From NCBI GenBank assembly GCA_024180945.1, contig JAKSGN010000037.1:129501-193500 (forward strand): DNA of 64,000 nucleotides. Reading direction: 5' to 3'. Shown piece by piece: positions 23,529 through 34,128 of the stretch. The first letter of the stretch is position 1, and the number at the start of each line of letters is the position of its first letter. Under the pieces are notes generated by a model that was not told the DNA's origin, did no database searches, and saw only the letters and a list, made by a program, of their open reading frames with translations. A program made the position numbers and the translations under genes. Origin of the DNA: Macrophomina tecta (taxonomy: Eukaryota > Ascomycota > Dothideomycetes > Botryosphaeriales > Botryosphaeriaceae).

Positions 23529-25775
23529 TCAACTTCTTTCAATGATGCCTTCTGCGTTCCATGAGCGTAGTATCTGCCCAGCTGCTATAGTATTGGCCTC
23601 CAGCCTATTGCGCAATGGCGTCACCATTTGTCCTGCCAAACTGAATATCCTCTCCACCTCTGCCGACATTGCCGGTATAGAAAAGAGGTCCAGAGCCATA
23701 CGTGATAGGCGGGGGTATTGCTGGCGGCGTAGTATCCAGTAATCAACTGGATTGGTGACTGCGTCATCTGTAGGAGAGGTATCGAGCTGCCAGTAGGTGT
23801 ACTCATCCTCGGTCAGATCTAGATGCTTGGTCCTCCTGGAGGCAGCAAGCCAGCTGTCAAATTCGCTGAGATGTTCGCGTTTACGCTTCTGCAGTAGCTG
23901 TGGGTCCTCAGCAATAGCAATTGACTGATACTCATCCTTCCAGAGCTTTAGAACAGCTGCCTTTGCCTTCTTGATCCAGCTCTTCTTGAATGCCCACTGA
24001 TCCTCAATCCACTCCCAGCGGTAGGCAGGGTGAAGGGCGCAAGCTGCGACGTAAGCTGGAGTATCATCAAGGAGCTGATAGTACTCATCTAGCTTAGCCC
24101 ACCCCAAATTGATGTTCACCTTGAAGTGAGAGTCAGGATACTGATCTGTGCGGATCTTGACCTCCTCCAGCTTGTTCAACAGGTACTCCATGCATGGAAG
24201 GACTTCCCATAAGCCGCCAAACCTACCACTAGTTGGGTTGGCTTGTAGCCTGATTGTGACTTCATGAAAAGGCTTCAAGATGGAGTGATATTCAGCAAGA
24301 GTTGCCCAATCATCTGAGGTTAGATAATCATCCACGATTGCCGGCTTGTTCTTTGTCTTAGCTGGCATTGGCTGAGTCCTACTAGCAGTGCGAGGCTTGA
24401 CGTATTTATCCCATTCTTGAACTTCGTGGAGGACGAGGGCGTCAATGACTGACTGTAGCTTGATTGCGCGCTCAATCATGGCGGAGGTAGAGTTCCATCG
24501 TGTCGCATTATCTTCTATAACCTCGTAGGTAGGGCCGTTTTCGCCAGTCAACGCTTGCTCGTTCCGCTGAAGTTGGTGCAGTCTCTGATAGACAAGGTTT
24601 GAGCGCTGAATCCAGTGGACGATATTGTGAAGCTTGCCGATAGGGCCCTTCTTGCGCCAGAGTAGGAGCTCAGCGAGTAGCTCCTTTGGCTGAGCGCAGT
24701 CGTTCTCGAACGCGTCAGCTTCCTTGCCAAAGAGGATCTGGCGGACTACCAGGTTTATGATATGGCCAATGCAGCGCAAGCGGCGGTGCTTGTGATTGAA
24801 GCCAAACTCTTCAGCTAGCGCGTCCATGCACGTGTCGTTGTTTGACGCGTTATCCGTGACAAAGTAGCCAAGTTGCCCTCCAATGCCCCATTCCATAATT
24901 ATCTGGGCTACCTCTTCCGCAAGGCTGTCACCAGTATGCCGTCCTTCGGCGTGTGGGAGACCAATAAGGAACTTGCGAAGCGTGCCAGAGAACGTAAGGA
25001 AGAAGACGTTAATACCGAGTAGAGAGAGGTGATTACACGACGTCCAGCCGTCAAAGGCAAGGTGTATAAGGCCAGGTGAGCTCTGAAGAAGCTCAGCAAC
25101 GATCCCTTTATGGCGGTTGAATTCATCAAGTAGCCATTTACGAACAGTAGAGTGTGTTGGAAGGCTGCCAGTAGACGTTACTGCAGGATTCAAATAGCTA
25201 AGAACGCGCCTGAATCTCTCGCTTTCAAGCTTGCGGAAAGGAATGTTATCGGATGAGACCCAATCAGTGAGTAGTTGCTGGAAGTACGCCGGATTGAATG
25301 ATGTGACAAGGCGATTGACAATAGCCTGCTCTGAAGGCCTATTCGTATCCAGTCCAAGCCGCTGAGCAACTGAAATCTTGTCCCGTTTGACGTGACGCTT
25401 CCCTGTAGGATCCTCAACCTTGTGCTCAGTCACCAGGTGCCTTGCCTGATTATCAGTGCCAGCAGCAGCGAAGCTAGCTGGTTTGTGGGCTTTCTTGTGC
25501 ACGCAGTACATACAGACCCAGCGGGTACGCCCTTCTACGTCCTCAATGTCATATGCGTGCTCCCAAGTCCACCCGCTGCGCTGCTTTGACTCTGTGACAT
25601 GATATCCACGGAATTTCTGCCATGGGAAGTACTCCCACCCTTCGCGTACAGGTCCTCGGCCATCAACGGCAAGATTGGTGGGTTGCGCAGGATCTGAGTC
25701 CTGTTGAGAGGAAAAGAGGCTAGTGGGCGCGCTAGAGAGGCTTAAAACAGAGTGTTGATCGTTGCTAGAGTCCAT
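23529..25775 (-). CDS. hAT transposase with BED-type zinc finger
   Basis: Single-exon protein of 748 residues. An N-terminal BED-like finger is suggested by WVCMYCVHKK followed by HLVTEHK about 25 residues on. The RNase H-like catalytic domain shows LAFDGWTS (first acidic residue) and YFVTDNASNND (second), with an alpha-helical insertion between. The C-terminal hAT dimerisation region has DYWILRRQQYPRLSRMA and SAEVERIFSLAGQMVTP, where the catalytic glutamate lies. No stop or frameshift is present, so the protein should be active. It is encoded opposite to the sugar transporter it interrupts. Confidence 0.95.
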   Translation of the reverse strand: MDSSNDQHSVLSLSSAPTSLFSSQQDSDPAQPTNLAVDGRGPVREGWEYFPWQKFRGYHVTESKQRSGWTWEHAYDIEDVEGRTRWVCMYCVHKKAHKPASFAAAGTDNQARHLVTEHKVEDPTGKRHVKRDKISVAQRLGLDTNRPSEQAIVNRLVTSFNPAYFQQLLTDWVSSDNIPFRKLESERFRRVLSYLNPAVTSTGSLPTHSTVRKWLLDEFNRHKGIVAELLQSSPGLIHLAFDGWTSCNHLSLLGINVFFLTFSGTLRKFLIGLPHAEGRHTGDSLAEEVAQIIMEWGIGGQLGYFVTDNASNNDTCMDALAEEFGFNHKHRRLRCIGHIINLVVRQILFGKEADAFENDCAQPKELLAELLLWRKKGPIGKLHNIVHWIQRSNLVYQRLHQLQRNEQALTGENGPTYEVIEDNATRWNSTSAMIERAIKLQSVIDALVLHEVQEWDKYVKPRTASRTQPMPAKTKNKPAIVDDYLTSDDWATLAEYHSILKPFHEVTIRLQANPTSGRFGGLWEVLPCMEYLLNKLEEVKIRTDQYPDSHFKVNINLGWAKLDEYYQLLDDTPAYVAACALHPAYRWEWIEDQWAFKKSWIKKAKAAVLKLWKDEYQSIAIAEDPQLLQKRKREHLSEFDSWLAASRRTKHLDLTEDEYTYWQLDTSPTDDAVTNPVDYWILRRQQYPRLSRMALDLFSIPAMSAEVERIFSLAGQMVTPLRNRLEANTIAAGQILRSWNAEGIIERS

Positions 25776-26130
25776 CTTGATAGTGGGAGAGTTGCTGCTG
25801 AGCTGCTGAGAAAATGTAGAACGGATCTGAAAGAGCAGATTCAGCTGTCCCTTCTAGCCATTCTGAGAGAGCGTTTATATACTAGCTGCCAAGAGAATGT
25901 GCCCGACACGTTGTGTGCCAAGAGTGTATCAGATAAAAGGCTAGCCTGACGTGGCTTGAGCGCCACAAGAGCGAGATGATCATCAAAGCTGCTTTCTATA
26001 CAAGGTAAGCCGTCAATCAATATCGTCAATCAACTGGCCCGGAGCAATTGATTGATTGACGAAAATGACAGACCTCAGTTGATTGATTGATTGCCAAGAC
26101 ATTGGTCAATATTGATTGACCGTCAATATT

Positions 26131-26151
26131 ATTGAATTGATTGCCACCCTG
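26131..26151 (-). repeat. Right terminal inverted repeat of hAT element
   Basis: Exact 21-bp reverse complement of the left terminus at 23292-23312, ending GCCACCCTG. Confidence 0.95.
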
Positions 26152-26159
26152 ACCATGTA
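26152..26159. repeat. Right 8-bp target site duplication
   Basis: ACCATGTA, identical to 23284-23291; the transporter's reading frame resumes directly after it. Confidence 0.95.
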
Positions 26160-27736
26160 TGGCATCGACACCGGTAAGTGCTCACGGCTGCCGATCAATT
26201 ACATCTACTTATTCAAGAAGGCATCATTGCTACAACCATCGGCCACGATAGTTTCAATTTCTATATGTTTCCACCCAGCGGCGAGAACTCGACTTTGACC
26301 GGTACGGCACCTTTCAGCCGCCCCCTAGCATCGCCACGCTCGCTGATGACAACCATAGGGGCTATTGTATCAGTATACAACGCCGGGCAAGCTGCGGGCA
26401 CCTTCGCAGCGGGATGGGCCGCCGACCGTCTCTCCCGCAAATATGCCATGACTCTCGCCTGCAGCATCGCCGTAATTGGCATCATCCTGCAAGTCGCCGC
26501 CGTCAACATTGGCATGTTTATCGCAGGGCGTCTGCTCACCGGCTGGTCCTCTGGCATGATCCTGCCTGTCGTGCCCATCTACATTGCCGAAGTGTCCAAG
26601 CCAAGCCAACGCGGTGTCGTTGTTGGCTTCCAGGGGATGGGCATCGCGATCGGCTTCTGCGCGGCCAACTGGATTGGCTACGGCGGAGTGTTTGCGGTCG
26701 GAAACCTACAGTGGCGGATCCCACTGGCGATGCAATTCCCCTGCGCCGTCTTTCTGCTGGTGGGAAGCGTGCTGATCCCCTTCAGTCCACGATGGCTGGT
26801 GAGCAGGGATCGGCTTGAAGAGGCGCGCGCGGTGTTGGCCAGTATCCATCTGGACGCGGGCGAGGAGTTTGTTGACCAGGAGATGATCCAGATCCGAGAG
26901 CAGATAGTGCTGGAGCGGACTTACGGATCGCAGGATTTCCTCAGCGGCTTGCTGCGGCTGTTCGGCAAGCAGTACATCAAACGCGTGTCCTTGAGCTGCT
27001 TTGTCTTGACCCTGACGCAGTTTGCCGGTGTGGGAGTCATCCAGAATTTCCAAAGCATCTTCTACGCTTCCGTCGGGTTTACGGGAAGGAGGGCGCTCCT
27101 TATCAGCGGCATCTATGGCTTCATGGGCCTGTTTGGCCAGCTGATCAGCCTGACGGTCGTTGCGGGTGAGCATCCTACCCAATAGAAAATCGGTCGCGCT
27201 GACGGGGGATAGACCGGTGGCGAAGGACAACAACGCTCTGGGTTGGGTGCCTGGTGCTGGCAGTGATGCTGTCCATCTGCATGGCACTGAGCGCCGAGTT
27301 CGCCGATGGCTCGAATGAAGCCGCTTCTCGTGCAACCATCGCCTTCATCTTCATGTACTCCGCTGCCTACGCCATCTTCTTCAACTCCACCACGTGGGTG
27401 GTCGCCTCCGAGCTCCTGCCTCTTTTCATCCGCTCAATCGGTCTTGCCTTTGCCACGTTCTGCAATGGCGTGGCTGCCATTGTAGTCTCTCAGATTACCC
27501 CCGTGGCTATGGAGAATATTTCTTGGAAATACTACGCCGTGTTCATTGCAGCAAATCTGCTCGGCGTCATGGTGTACGTGTTCTTCCTGCCCGAGACGAA
27601 AGGGAAGACACTGGAGGAAATCGGAGAATTATTCGGGGACACGCTCGCAACGGCTCACATTGGAGATATTGATGTCGTTGGTAAACAAGGCGCGGTGATG
27701 CTGGAGGATGTGGGCTCCAAGAAAGAGTCTGATTAA

Positions 27737-28568
27737 GGAAGTCAAAAGGATGCGATACATGCGGGGAGAACGTCACAATTACGCTTTTCGACGCGGGCCA
27801 TACGAATCGGACGCTGTTCGTACTTTGTGGGTACGGTGCATGCTGCTTGCTCCACCGCCTTCGATTAGTTGCGGGATATCACGGGAGACTCAGTAGTTCA
27901 GCCAATATCTGCTTCGGGAAACGCTCCTATCCGAATAAAGGGTTGTTTCGCGTCAGCGGGTTGTGCCAAATCTTTGCTGTGGCTTGCAGCATCCTACATA
28001 AAGCCCAAGCTACAAATAAAGGAACTTGCTGGCGTCCTCGGCGAGCGGATAGCCGTATCCGCCAGAACATCCGCCAAAGCCCATGGGTGTGCGACAATAA
28101 GGTCACCCGGCGGACCGTTCCCGCCAGTTGAAGCCGCTCACCGGCAGTAGCGGTGCGCTGTTTCCGGCCGGGAGTGAGCATTGGCTTGCGTGCCAGTTGA
28201 CAATCCCATGTTTTCCTCTTAGAGACTGTTTGGAGTATAAAATCCCGTTGAACGCAAAACGTCTTTACTCGCGGCACGCTGGCCCGGAATTACACCGATC
28301 ATATGCGTCTCTCTCTGCAAAGGCTGTCGCATACGCAAGAACGTCCGCACCACTCGGCCAACGCTTCCTGCTTGCGGGCCACGACCGATCTGACGGCAAC
28401 TCCAACGGTGAAGTGCACGGAATGCAAGCAACGGTCGGGGAAGGTGATGTCATAGTGCACTGTAGCTCGTGTTCTTAGTTGCACGGATGGACCAATCCAC
28501 TCGCACAAAACACGACTCGTGCGTGATCTTGCCCCTTTCCAGCCTTACGGCTGGCCACCCGGACACGC
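27737..28568. other. Intergenic upstream of the NIS1-like gene
   Basis: No coding signal. It separates the end of the transporter from the TATA box of the next plus-strand gene. Confidence 0.4.
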
Positions 28569-28578
28569 TATATATATA
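28569..28578 (+). promoter_or_regulatory. TATA box of NIS1-like gene
   Basis: TATATATATA lies 64 bp before the start codon at 28642, a good distance for a fungal core promoter with a short leader. Confidence 0.6.
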
Positions 28579-28641
28579 CACGCACCTCCGCAGCTCCTAT
28601 TGCTGTGTGCCCAACAACCAAACCAACTCACTCGTTCCATC

Positions 28642-29177
28642 ATGTTCTCCAAGTCTGCCATCCTTGCCGGCGTCGTGTCGCTCGCCTCCATGGCTTCGGC
28701 CGGCGTCGTCAGCTTCGAAATCCCCAAGACCATCGTTCCCGGAGCGACGTTCACCGCCCACCTGACCGACAACAACGCCACCAAGGCGAAAGACATCTCT
28801 ATTGCGTTCGGCATTTCTCCCGGGAGCGGCTATCCGACCAGTTGGGGACTCGGCCGGGATCTGTTGGGCAAAGCCCTTCTGACCAACACCGGTGAGTACT
28901 TGCGCGCCATGCCTCCTGCTGCGGGAGCCTGCTGTTGACATTTAAAAAAAAAAAAAAAGACATTACACCGACTCCCGAGAACATTCCCGTCGACCTCACC
29001 GTGCCGGACTACATGGAGAAGGGTGACGCTACTGTCGTTGCCGTCGTGCACTCCCTGCTAGGCGCCGGGCTGAACCCCATCTCCACTCTGATCAATGCTA
29101 CCGTCGCGGTCGGAGATGAGGTTAGCACTGAGACTGTCGAGAGCGGCGAGAGGCTCACGATCCAGCACCAGTTCTGA
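28642..29177 (+). CDS. Small secreted protein, NIS1-like effector candidate
   Basis: Two exons around a 68-nt intron (28892-28959, ending in an A-rich tract) encode 155 residues. Residues 1-20 are a textbook signal peptide (ILAGVVSLASMASAGV). The mature protein starts with a beta-rich segment, FEIPKTIVPGATF, then DISIAFGISPGSGYP and later ATVVAVVHSLLGAG. This order, with a central IAFG and YP motif, resembles the fungal NIS1 family of secreted proteins, which interfere with plant immune kinases in Colletotrichum and Magnaporthe. The match is by pattern only, and function here is not shown. No cysteines are seen in the mature part. Its 3' end lies 23 bp from that of the O-methyltransferase gene. 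Confidence 0.75.
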
Positions 29178-29199
29178 GTGCGATTTACAACCAGTGTAA

Positions 29200-30408
29200 T
29201 TAATCAAGAGTATGTACATAGTGCAGTACAAAAAATCGCATTGCGTGTGGCCCGGCGACGGCCGGCTTGGTAGCGAGGCCGACGAGGACATGTGAATAAA
29301 CAAGGTGAAACCCCTCGCCAAAGAGAAAAGCGGGTTTGTTTTGGCCCTTTCCCCCCTTCCGACCACAGCCGACGGATTCTGCCCCCATTGCCTCGTGGAG
29401 GTGTTGACGACATTGGCCGTCGGACCAGTCGTGTAGCACTCTCTTGATAAAGTACACCAGGGCACCTGCGAGACTGTCAGCCAGCAAGGCGGCGTCACCG
29501 GAAGTCATATCACAACACCTTTGACAGGCTGGGGAGAGAAAAAGTCATGCGCCATTTTCTTGGCTCCGCGCAGGCCAGGCGGATCAAGCTGCTGCACCTG
29601 TTCTATTACCGGCGGCCTGTCTTGTAGCACCATCCGCTCCGCAGGGATATCCGGGCACTCTTCGCGCATCTGTTGCAATGCTTCGCCTTGGCTGCCGCCG
29701 ACGTCAACCACCAATGCAGCCTCATTTGCAACCAGATTGACGTTTTCAACAATCCTTCGTCATCTTTGCATGAGCTAGGCGCGTCAACCAGGGCATCAGC
29801 GGTCTTACCACTTGTAGGGAAATATGCCTACGGGCGGAAAGAGATTGGACAATATCCTCATCCCAGCCATAAACTCCCGGGCTTTCTCGTCGGGCAGGCA
29901 CTCGAAGTATGACTTGTCCGGTCTGCCGCGCACGAAGCCACCGGGAGTGTTGCGGGTGGCGTTGCCCGGCTCTTTGCGGCCATATATGGCAAAGAACTTC
30001 GGCCATTCCCTGAAGATGAACCCGCGGCTGTCGTAGCTGCGATTCTGTCAACATGGGGTCTGATTTTAGAGATGGAATCTATTCCCTGAGTGTCTCACCA
30101 GTACCTGAACCATTGCGCGTAGCCGTCTTTCGCCCTGAAGATGAGCGAGAACTTCGTATGGACCACGTTGTGTCCTCCCACTTGCGCCAGCAATCCTCTG
30201 GAGACGAGTATCCACAAAAGCCGTCTAACCAAGCTTTCATCGGCGCCAACATTAGCGGCCAGCCGAGCATACGTGATGCCTTCTTGATGTCATTCGCAAG
30301 GCTGAAGATCTGCTTGCGGTGCACCGCCTTGGCGTCACCCGACGTGCTGTCGTACCTCATGACGGCGTCCGACAGCTCTTTGGCCGGCGTTTGAAGATCT
30401 GGAGTCAT
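29200..30408 (-). pseudogene. SAM-dependent O-methyltransferase, frameshifted and 3'-truncated
   Basis: Family pieces occur in order: an N-terminal helix region ending SLANDIKK, a winged-helix part GITYARLAANVGADES and LLWILVSRGLLAQVGG, then FIFREWPKFFAIYG, the SAM motif ALVVDVGGSQGEAL, and VLHDWSDGQC with the catalytic histidine. The first two pieces lie in different frames that abut at about 30280 with no room for an intron, so one base has been lost. After HEAM the sequence no longer resembles the family: the last 80-100 residues, including the dimer-forming C-terminus, are absent, and the convergent NIS1-like gene begins there. Two introns (about 30040-30105 and 29740-29800) are otherwise normal. 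Probably inactive. Confidence 0.75.
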
Positions 30409-30738
30409 GGCGAAAGCAGGTTGTCTTGTGAGGGTGTAGCACGCATATCTACAGGGACCGGCATGGACGGAGCGGATGAGAAGATGGCGCGTTCTCTTGC
30501 TCCAATTGCGGTTCTCGGAGGGGGTTGCGCCCTGCCAGCAAAAGCAAACTCTCGGAAGGTTTGTCGTGGAAGCATCGCACAGACAAGAGCCGGCGTATTT
30601 GTACGTGCTTTAACTTTCCAGCCTGATATGCCCGGATGCTAGCTCTCACGCTGCTACCGGCCCGCATGGCTCCACCAGTAATGAACCCCAAGCATCACCC
30701 TTTTGCAAACAGTGTCCCTCGCTCTGCCACAAGCACCT
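30409..30738. other. Intergenic upstream of the methyltransferase
   Basis: About 330 bp with no gene seen, between two minus-strand genes; likely the methyltransferase promoter plus the regulator's 3' tail. Confidence 0.35.
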
Positions 30739-33452
30739 TCAATCCATCCTCCGCTGCTGATCCCGCGGCTTCTCCCCTTGTATCAATTGATTCGCGCACT
30801 CAGCCAACCACCGATGAAACGACGTCCACGCCGTCTGCGCCAGCAAGATCCTCCGGAACTCCTTCAACAGCCTCCTCGCACTCTCGTCGCCCGTCAAAAC
30901 GCCCACACCCGCCACCCGCACCGGCCGCCTCGCCCGCCCCTCCACCCACGCCCTCGCCAGCCGCTCGTCAACATCCCCGTCGATCCGCAACGCCGCAGCA
31001 GCGAGACCACCACCACCACGGCCGCCCTCCGACCGGCCCTCTCCTCCCTCCCTCAGATCAGGCGACAGTACCTGCCACGCCCACAGGTACAGCACGCCCG
31101 CCAGCAGCACGAACGGGTCGAATGGCAGCCGGTCCGCCTGCGCGCGGACGCCGCCCAGCAGCGCGCCGGCGTGCAGGACGCACTCGCGCGCGCGCGCGGG
31201 GTTCTGCGCGAACCACGCCGCGAGCGCGCCCGTCGCGGCCGACACCTCGGCGTCGGTGGCGCGCCAGCCGGAGAAGGCGTGCAGGGTGCGGAGGCGGACC
31301 GCGCGGAGGATGGAGAGGAGGTGGGCGAGGCGGGTGCGGACGGCGTGGCCGCGGCGCTGGCCTGCTGCGGCGCCGGCCGCGAGGGCTGCGAAGTGCTGGT
31401 CGGCGCGAGTCTCTGGTTGGGATGCGTCCGAGGCGGGGCGGGGGCTTCTTGCTGCTTCGCGTGGCCCTGGCGTGGCGGCTTGGGAGATCCAGCAGCGGCT
31501 GAGGTCGTGGATGCGCTGCTCCTCGACGGAGAGCGTCATCATGACTACCGTCTTTGCCAGCTCTCCCAGCTCGCCCACCTGGCTGAAGCTAGGCTGTGAG
31601 GCTGCGAACAGAGTGCTGAGGCTCGGAGTCTCTTTGCCTGGCATTTCGAATGACTTAACATGGCTTTCCCCGTGTTTGCTGCAGCTACGGCTTACCTTGC
31701 CAGGTTTTGATCCACACGGCTCCCCAAGAATCCGCATCGGGGGCATCCCAAAGTTCCTCCGTGGCTGGCAAAGGGATGGTGAGTTCTGGCGGGGACAGCA
31801 CCGGATGGTGGTCAAGGAAAATGCGGTGCAAGCATTCGAGCACTTCAGCTGGCTACTCAGCACAGCGCGCCCATACGTGGCCGTTATTCGACTTACCCCA
31901 GATACCATGCATCGCCCTTCGCTCCCGCTCTCGCGCAACCCAAGCCTTCCAGCTCTCCTCATTCGCACCTTCTGGAGAGATACATCCGTCCTGCATACCG
32001 GTGCATTTTCCCAATATGCGGACTTGCCGGTAAAGCGTAGGAAGAATGTTCCGCGCGTATTGCAGCTTGAGCAGATCCCTGTGAGACCCGCTGAACATGA
32101 GACACATGTTATACAATACGAGGCATTCCAATATAGAGATATCAATCTTCGACGAGGGTTTCCGTGGGAGCTGTATACTTGGTCAGCTTGTTTTGGTTTA
32201 GGGTAATCTGACGACGGACCTGCGTTTGCAGATTGTCTTCTAGGAACCGCATGAAAGATTTTCTGTACTCATGCTTCCGGAAGCTAGCTGTATAGTTCAC
32301 ACCAACAGCCGCAACTGCGACTACCACGTGCTCTGGAACGGTGTTGGGGTCAAAAGTAGCGGGGTGTATGATTGGAAAGCTGCGGATGAAGTACTCGAAG
32401 GCCAGTTGAATCAGAGCATTCAGCCCAGCGGCGCTTGGCAAAGCGAGTTTGACGTTTTCCGTGCGGTCAATCGAAAGATTTTCGAAAAGATGCTTGACGC
32501 GCTCGTAAGCAGCCTCCGACAGCGGCGTAACGTGGCTGAAATCCTCCGCCAGCAAGATGTCCTGATCGTCCTGCTGTTCTGCCACCGGAATCGAGCAAGC
32601 TGAGGTCTTCGAGGACCAACTTGGGCCAACCGCTGGCGTCGTCGCACCAACTCCGGAAGGTAACGGCGTCTCTGCCTGACCTTCCATAAGATTACTTGGG
32701 CCAGTCATGAAATTGCAGTTGATGCCTTCCTCCGGGAATCCCCAGTTGAAAGGAAAATCCAGCCCGCTCAAGAGCTGCGGATCAAGTAAGCCGGAGCCCG
32801 CAGCGTCCACCAGGTCCCCGGCGTTGGACACGAATTCGTCCAAGGTCAACTGCTGAGCTAGGAATGCTTGCGGATCTGCTGGATTTTGGAATTGGCCCTC
32901 GAAAGGTTGAGAAGACGCAGGCGAGGGGCCCGGCGAGATTTGTACAAAGGACTCGGTAACAGCTGAGTCAAAGTTGGTTGACACCACCATTTCTTTCGAC
33001 GGAGACGCTGTTTCTGTGTCCTGACAAGCAAGTAAGCAGGGCGGCTTTCATTCAACAGGCTCACACTGACAGCAAACTCGCAAGGGAGTGACTTCAGATG
33101 ACACCTCCGGCATGGCGCCGTGCCACTGCAACGTTTCTTGGCCTGCGCGCACTTGAGACACGCTTTCGTCCGGGAAATGCCCATGGATTCCAAAGAAGCA
33201 CAATAAGCCCGCAGCGCATTGGGGCCATGAGTTGTAATATGACGCTTCAATGTGTCTCTGAGCAAGTCAGAGAAGCCGTGTCGTGGCTGCCAAATACGTA
33301 GCACTTTACCTCCGCGGAAAGCACCGCCTGCAGATGCTGCATTCGAACGGTTTCTTCCCTGAATGACGCGCCAGGTGGCGTTTAAGATGCTCTTGACGGC
33401 CAAAACTCTCCGTACAGCACTTGCACTCGAACCGTGGCAATGGATCAGCCAT
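30739..33452 (-). CDS. Transcription factor with C2H2 fingers plus a Zn2Cys6 cluster
   Basis: Nuclear regulator with two kinds of DNA-binding unit. From MADPLPRF at 33452 come two C2H2 fingers (FECKCC...HLKRHLARH, then FECSICRRC...LKRHITTH, the second split by an intron), followed about 20 residues later by the zinc cluster ACLKCAQAKKRC and APCRRCHLKSLPC. A linker rich in Pro, Ser and Gln leads to the fungal_trans domain, with FIRSFPIIHPATFDP, EESWKAWVARERERRAMHG and LPATEELWDAPDADSW. A TAG in frame at 31853 is removed by a 48-nt intron (GTAAGT...GCCAG), which joins HGIW to AEVLECLH. The C-terminus is Ala/Arg-rich and GC-rich. It is divergent from the FAD monooxygenase at 34129 and may control it. 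Confidence 0.83.
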
Positions 33453-34128
33453 GGCGCCTGTTTCCTAGCGTGTCTTCTGCGGAGAGTGAGACGGATATGC
33501 GGAGAAAGAGAGTGCGGCAACCCCGCTCTTCTCAAGGCTGTGCGAACCGATGCGCTTTTAATTCGACAAGCGGGATTTCCTGCTCCCTCCTACAGATCAC
33601 AGAGCCGATCAGGCACTGGTTTCTTTCCAACGGGCGAATCACACTGTTCGATTAGGATTCGGGACCGGCCCCACGTATGTTCCCGACTTAACAAGCCCCA
33701 AACGGGCCTGCGGTGGGGCCGCCCGCCGTAAAGGCTCCCTACTGCGGGGACTCTTTCCCCGTGGGGTGTGCTTGCGGCCACACCTCTGCTGCTCGAATGG
33801 GGCAAATTCCATGATACAAGTCTGAAGTGACTCCCAATGGACGCCCCGGTCGGCAGTAGGCAGACAACAGGAGAAGTTTCAGGTTTTGGACATCTTCCAC
33901 GCTGAGTGTGTATTCGCAGTTTTGCTTCACAACTCCGCTCGATTTGCAACAAAAAAACACCGCAATAGGACATAATCTGCAAAACCTCAACGGCTTGCTT
34001 CAAGCGGATTTCGCGGGGGCGGCCGCTCCGCTGCATGGGACGTATATATGTGGAAAGTGAACCCATGAGCAAAGGGCGCAATACAGAACAGCAGCGCAGA
34101 AGATCTGTCAGCAGAATACCCATACACT
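33453..34128. promoter_or_regulatory. Divergent promoter of C2H2/Zn2Cys6 regulator and FAD monooxygenase
   Basis: About 680 bp between divergent starts, with no gene seen. The arrangement suggests co-regulation. Confidence 0.45.

Larger units (their letters stand above)
23292..26151 (-). mobile_element. Complete hAT-superfamily DNA transposon, 2860 bp
   Basis: The element is bounded by perfect 21-bp terminal inverted repeats beginning CAGGGTGGCAATC and by identical 8-bp target duplications. It carries one uninterrupted 748-codon transposase on the minus strand. Both ends contain many copies of the ATTGATTG motif inside the inverted repeats (about 23329-23416 and 26008-26130), which may be subterminal transposase sites. 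The intact frame and exact duplications suggest recent movement and possible autonomy. Confidence 0.96.
23233..27736 (+). pseudogene. MFS sugar transporter interrupted by a hAT transposon
   Basis: A hexose-type major facilitator gene. The start MGRWAQYVPAVI at 23233 runs to codon 20, where the transposon enters; the gene resumes after the target duplication as GIDTG. Beyond that come an intron (26174-26221), the loop AAGWAADRLSRKYAM, the landmark GRLLTGWSSGMI, PIYIAEVSKPSQRG, PFSPRWLVSRDR, a second intron (about 27166-27212), VADRWRRT and the C-terminal PETKGKTLEEIGELF. All parts outside the element are open and match the family, so the insertion looks recent and is the only lesion. As it stands, translation from the native start ends 18 codons into the element. 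Confidence 0.9.

Noticed and set aside
30636..31599. Long plus-strand frames rich in Pro, Arg and Ala
   Set aside because: They are antisense to the GC-rich C-terminal part of the regulator and have no independent support.
31853..31855. In-frame TAG in the C2H2/Zn2Cys6 regulator as a nonsense mutation
   Set aside because: A 48-nt intron with a GTAAGT donor and GCCAG acceptor removes it and restores the family sequence.
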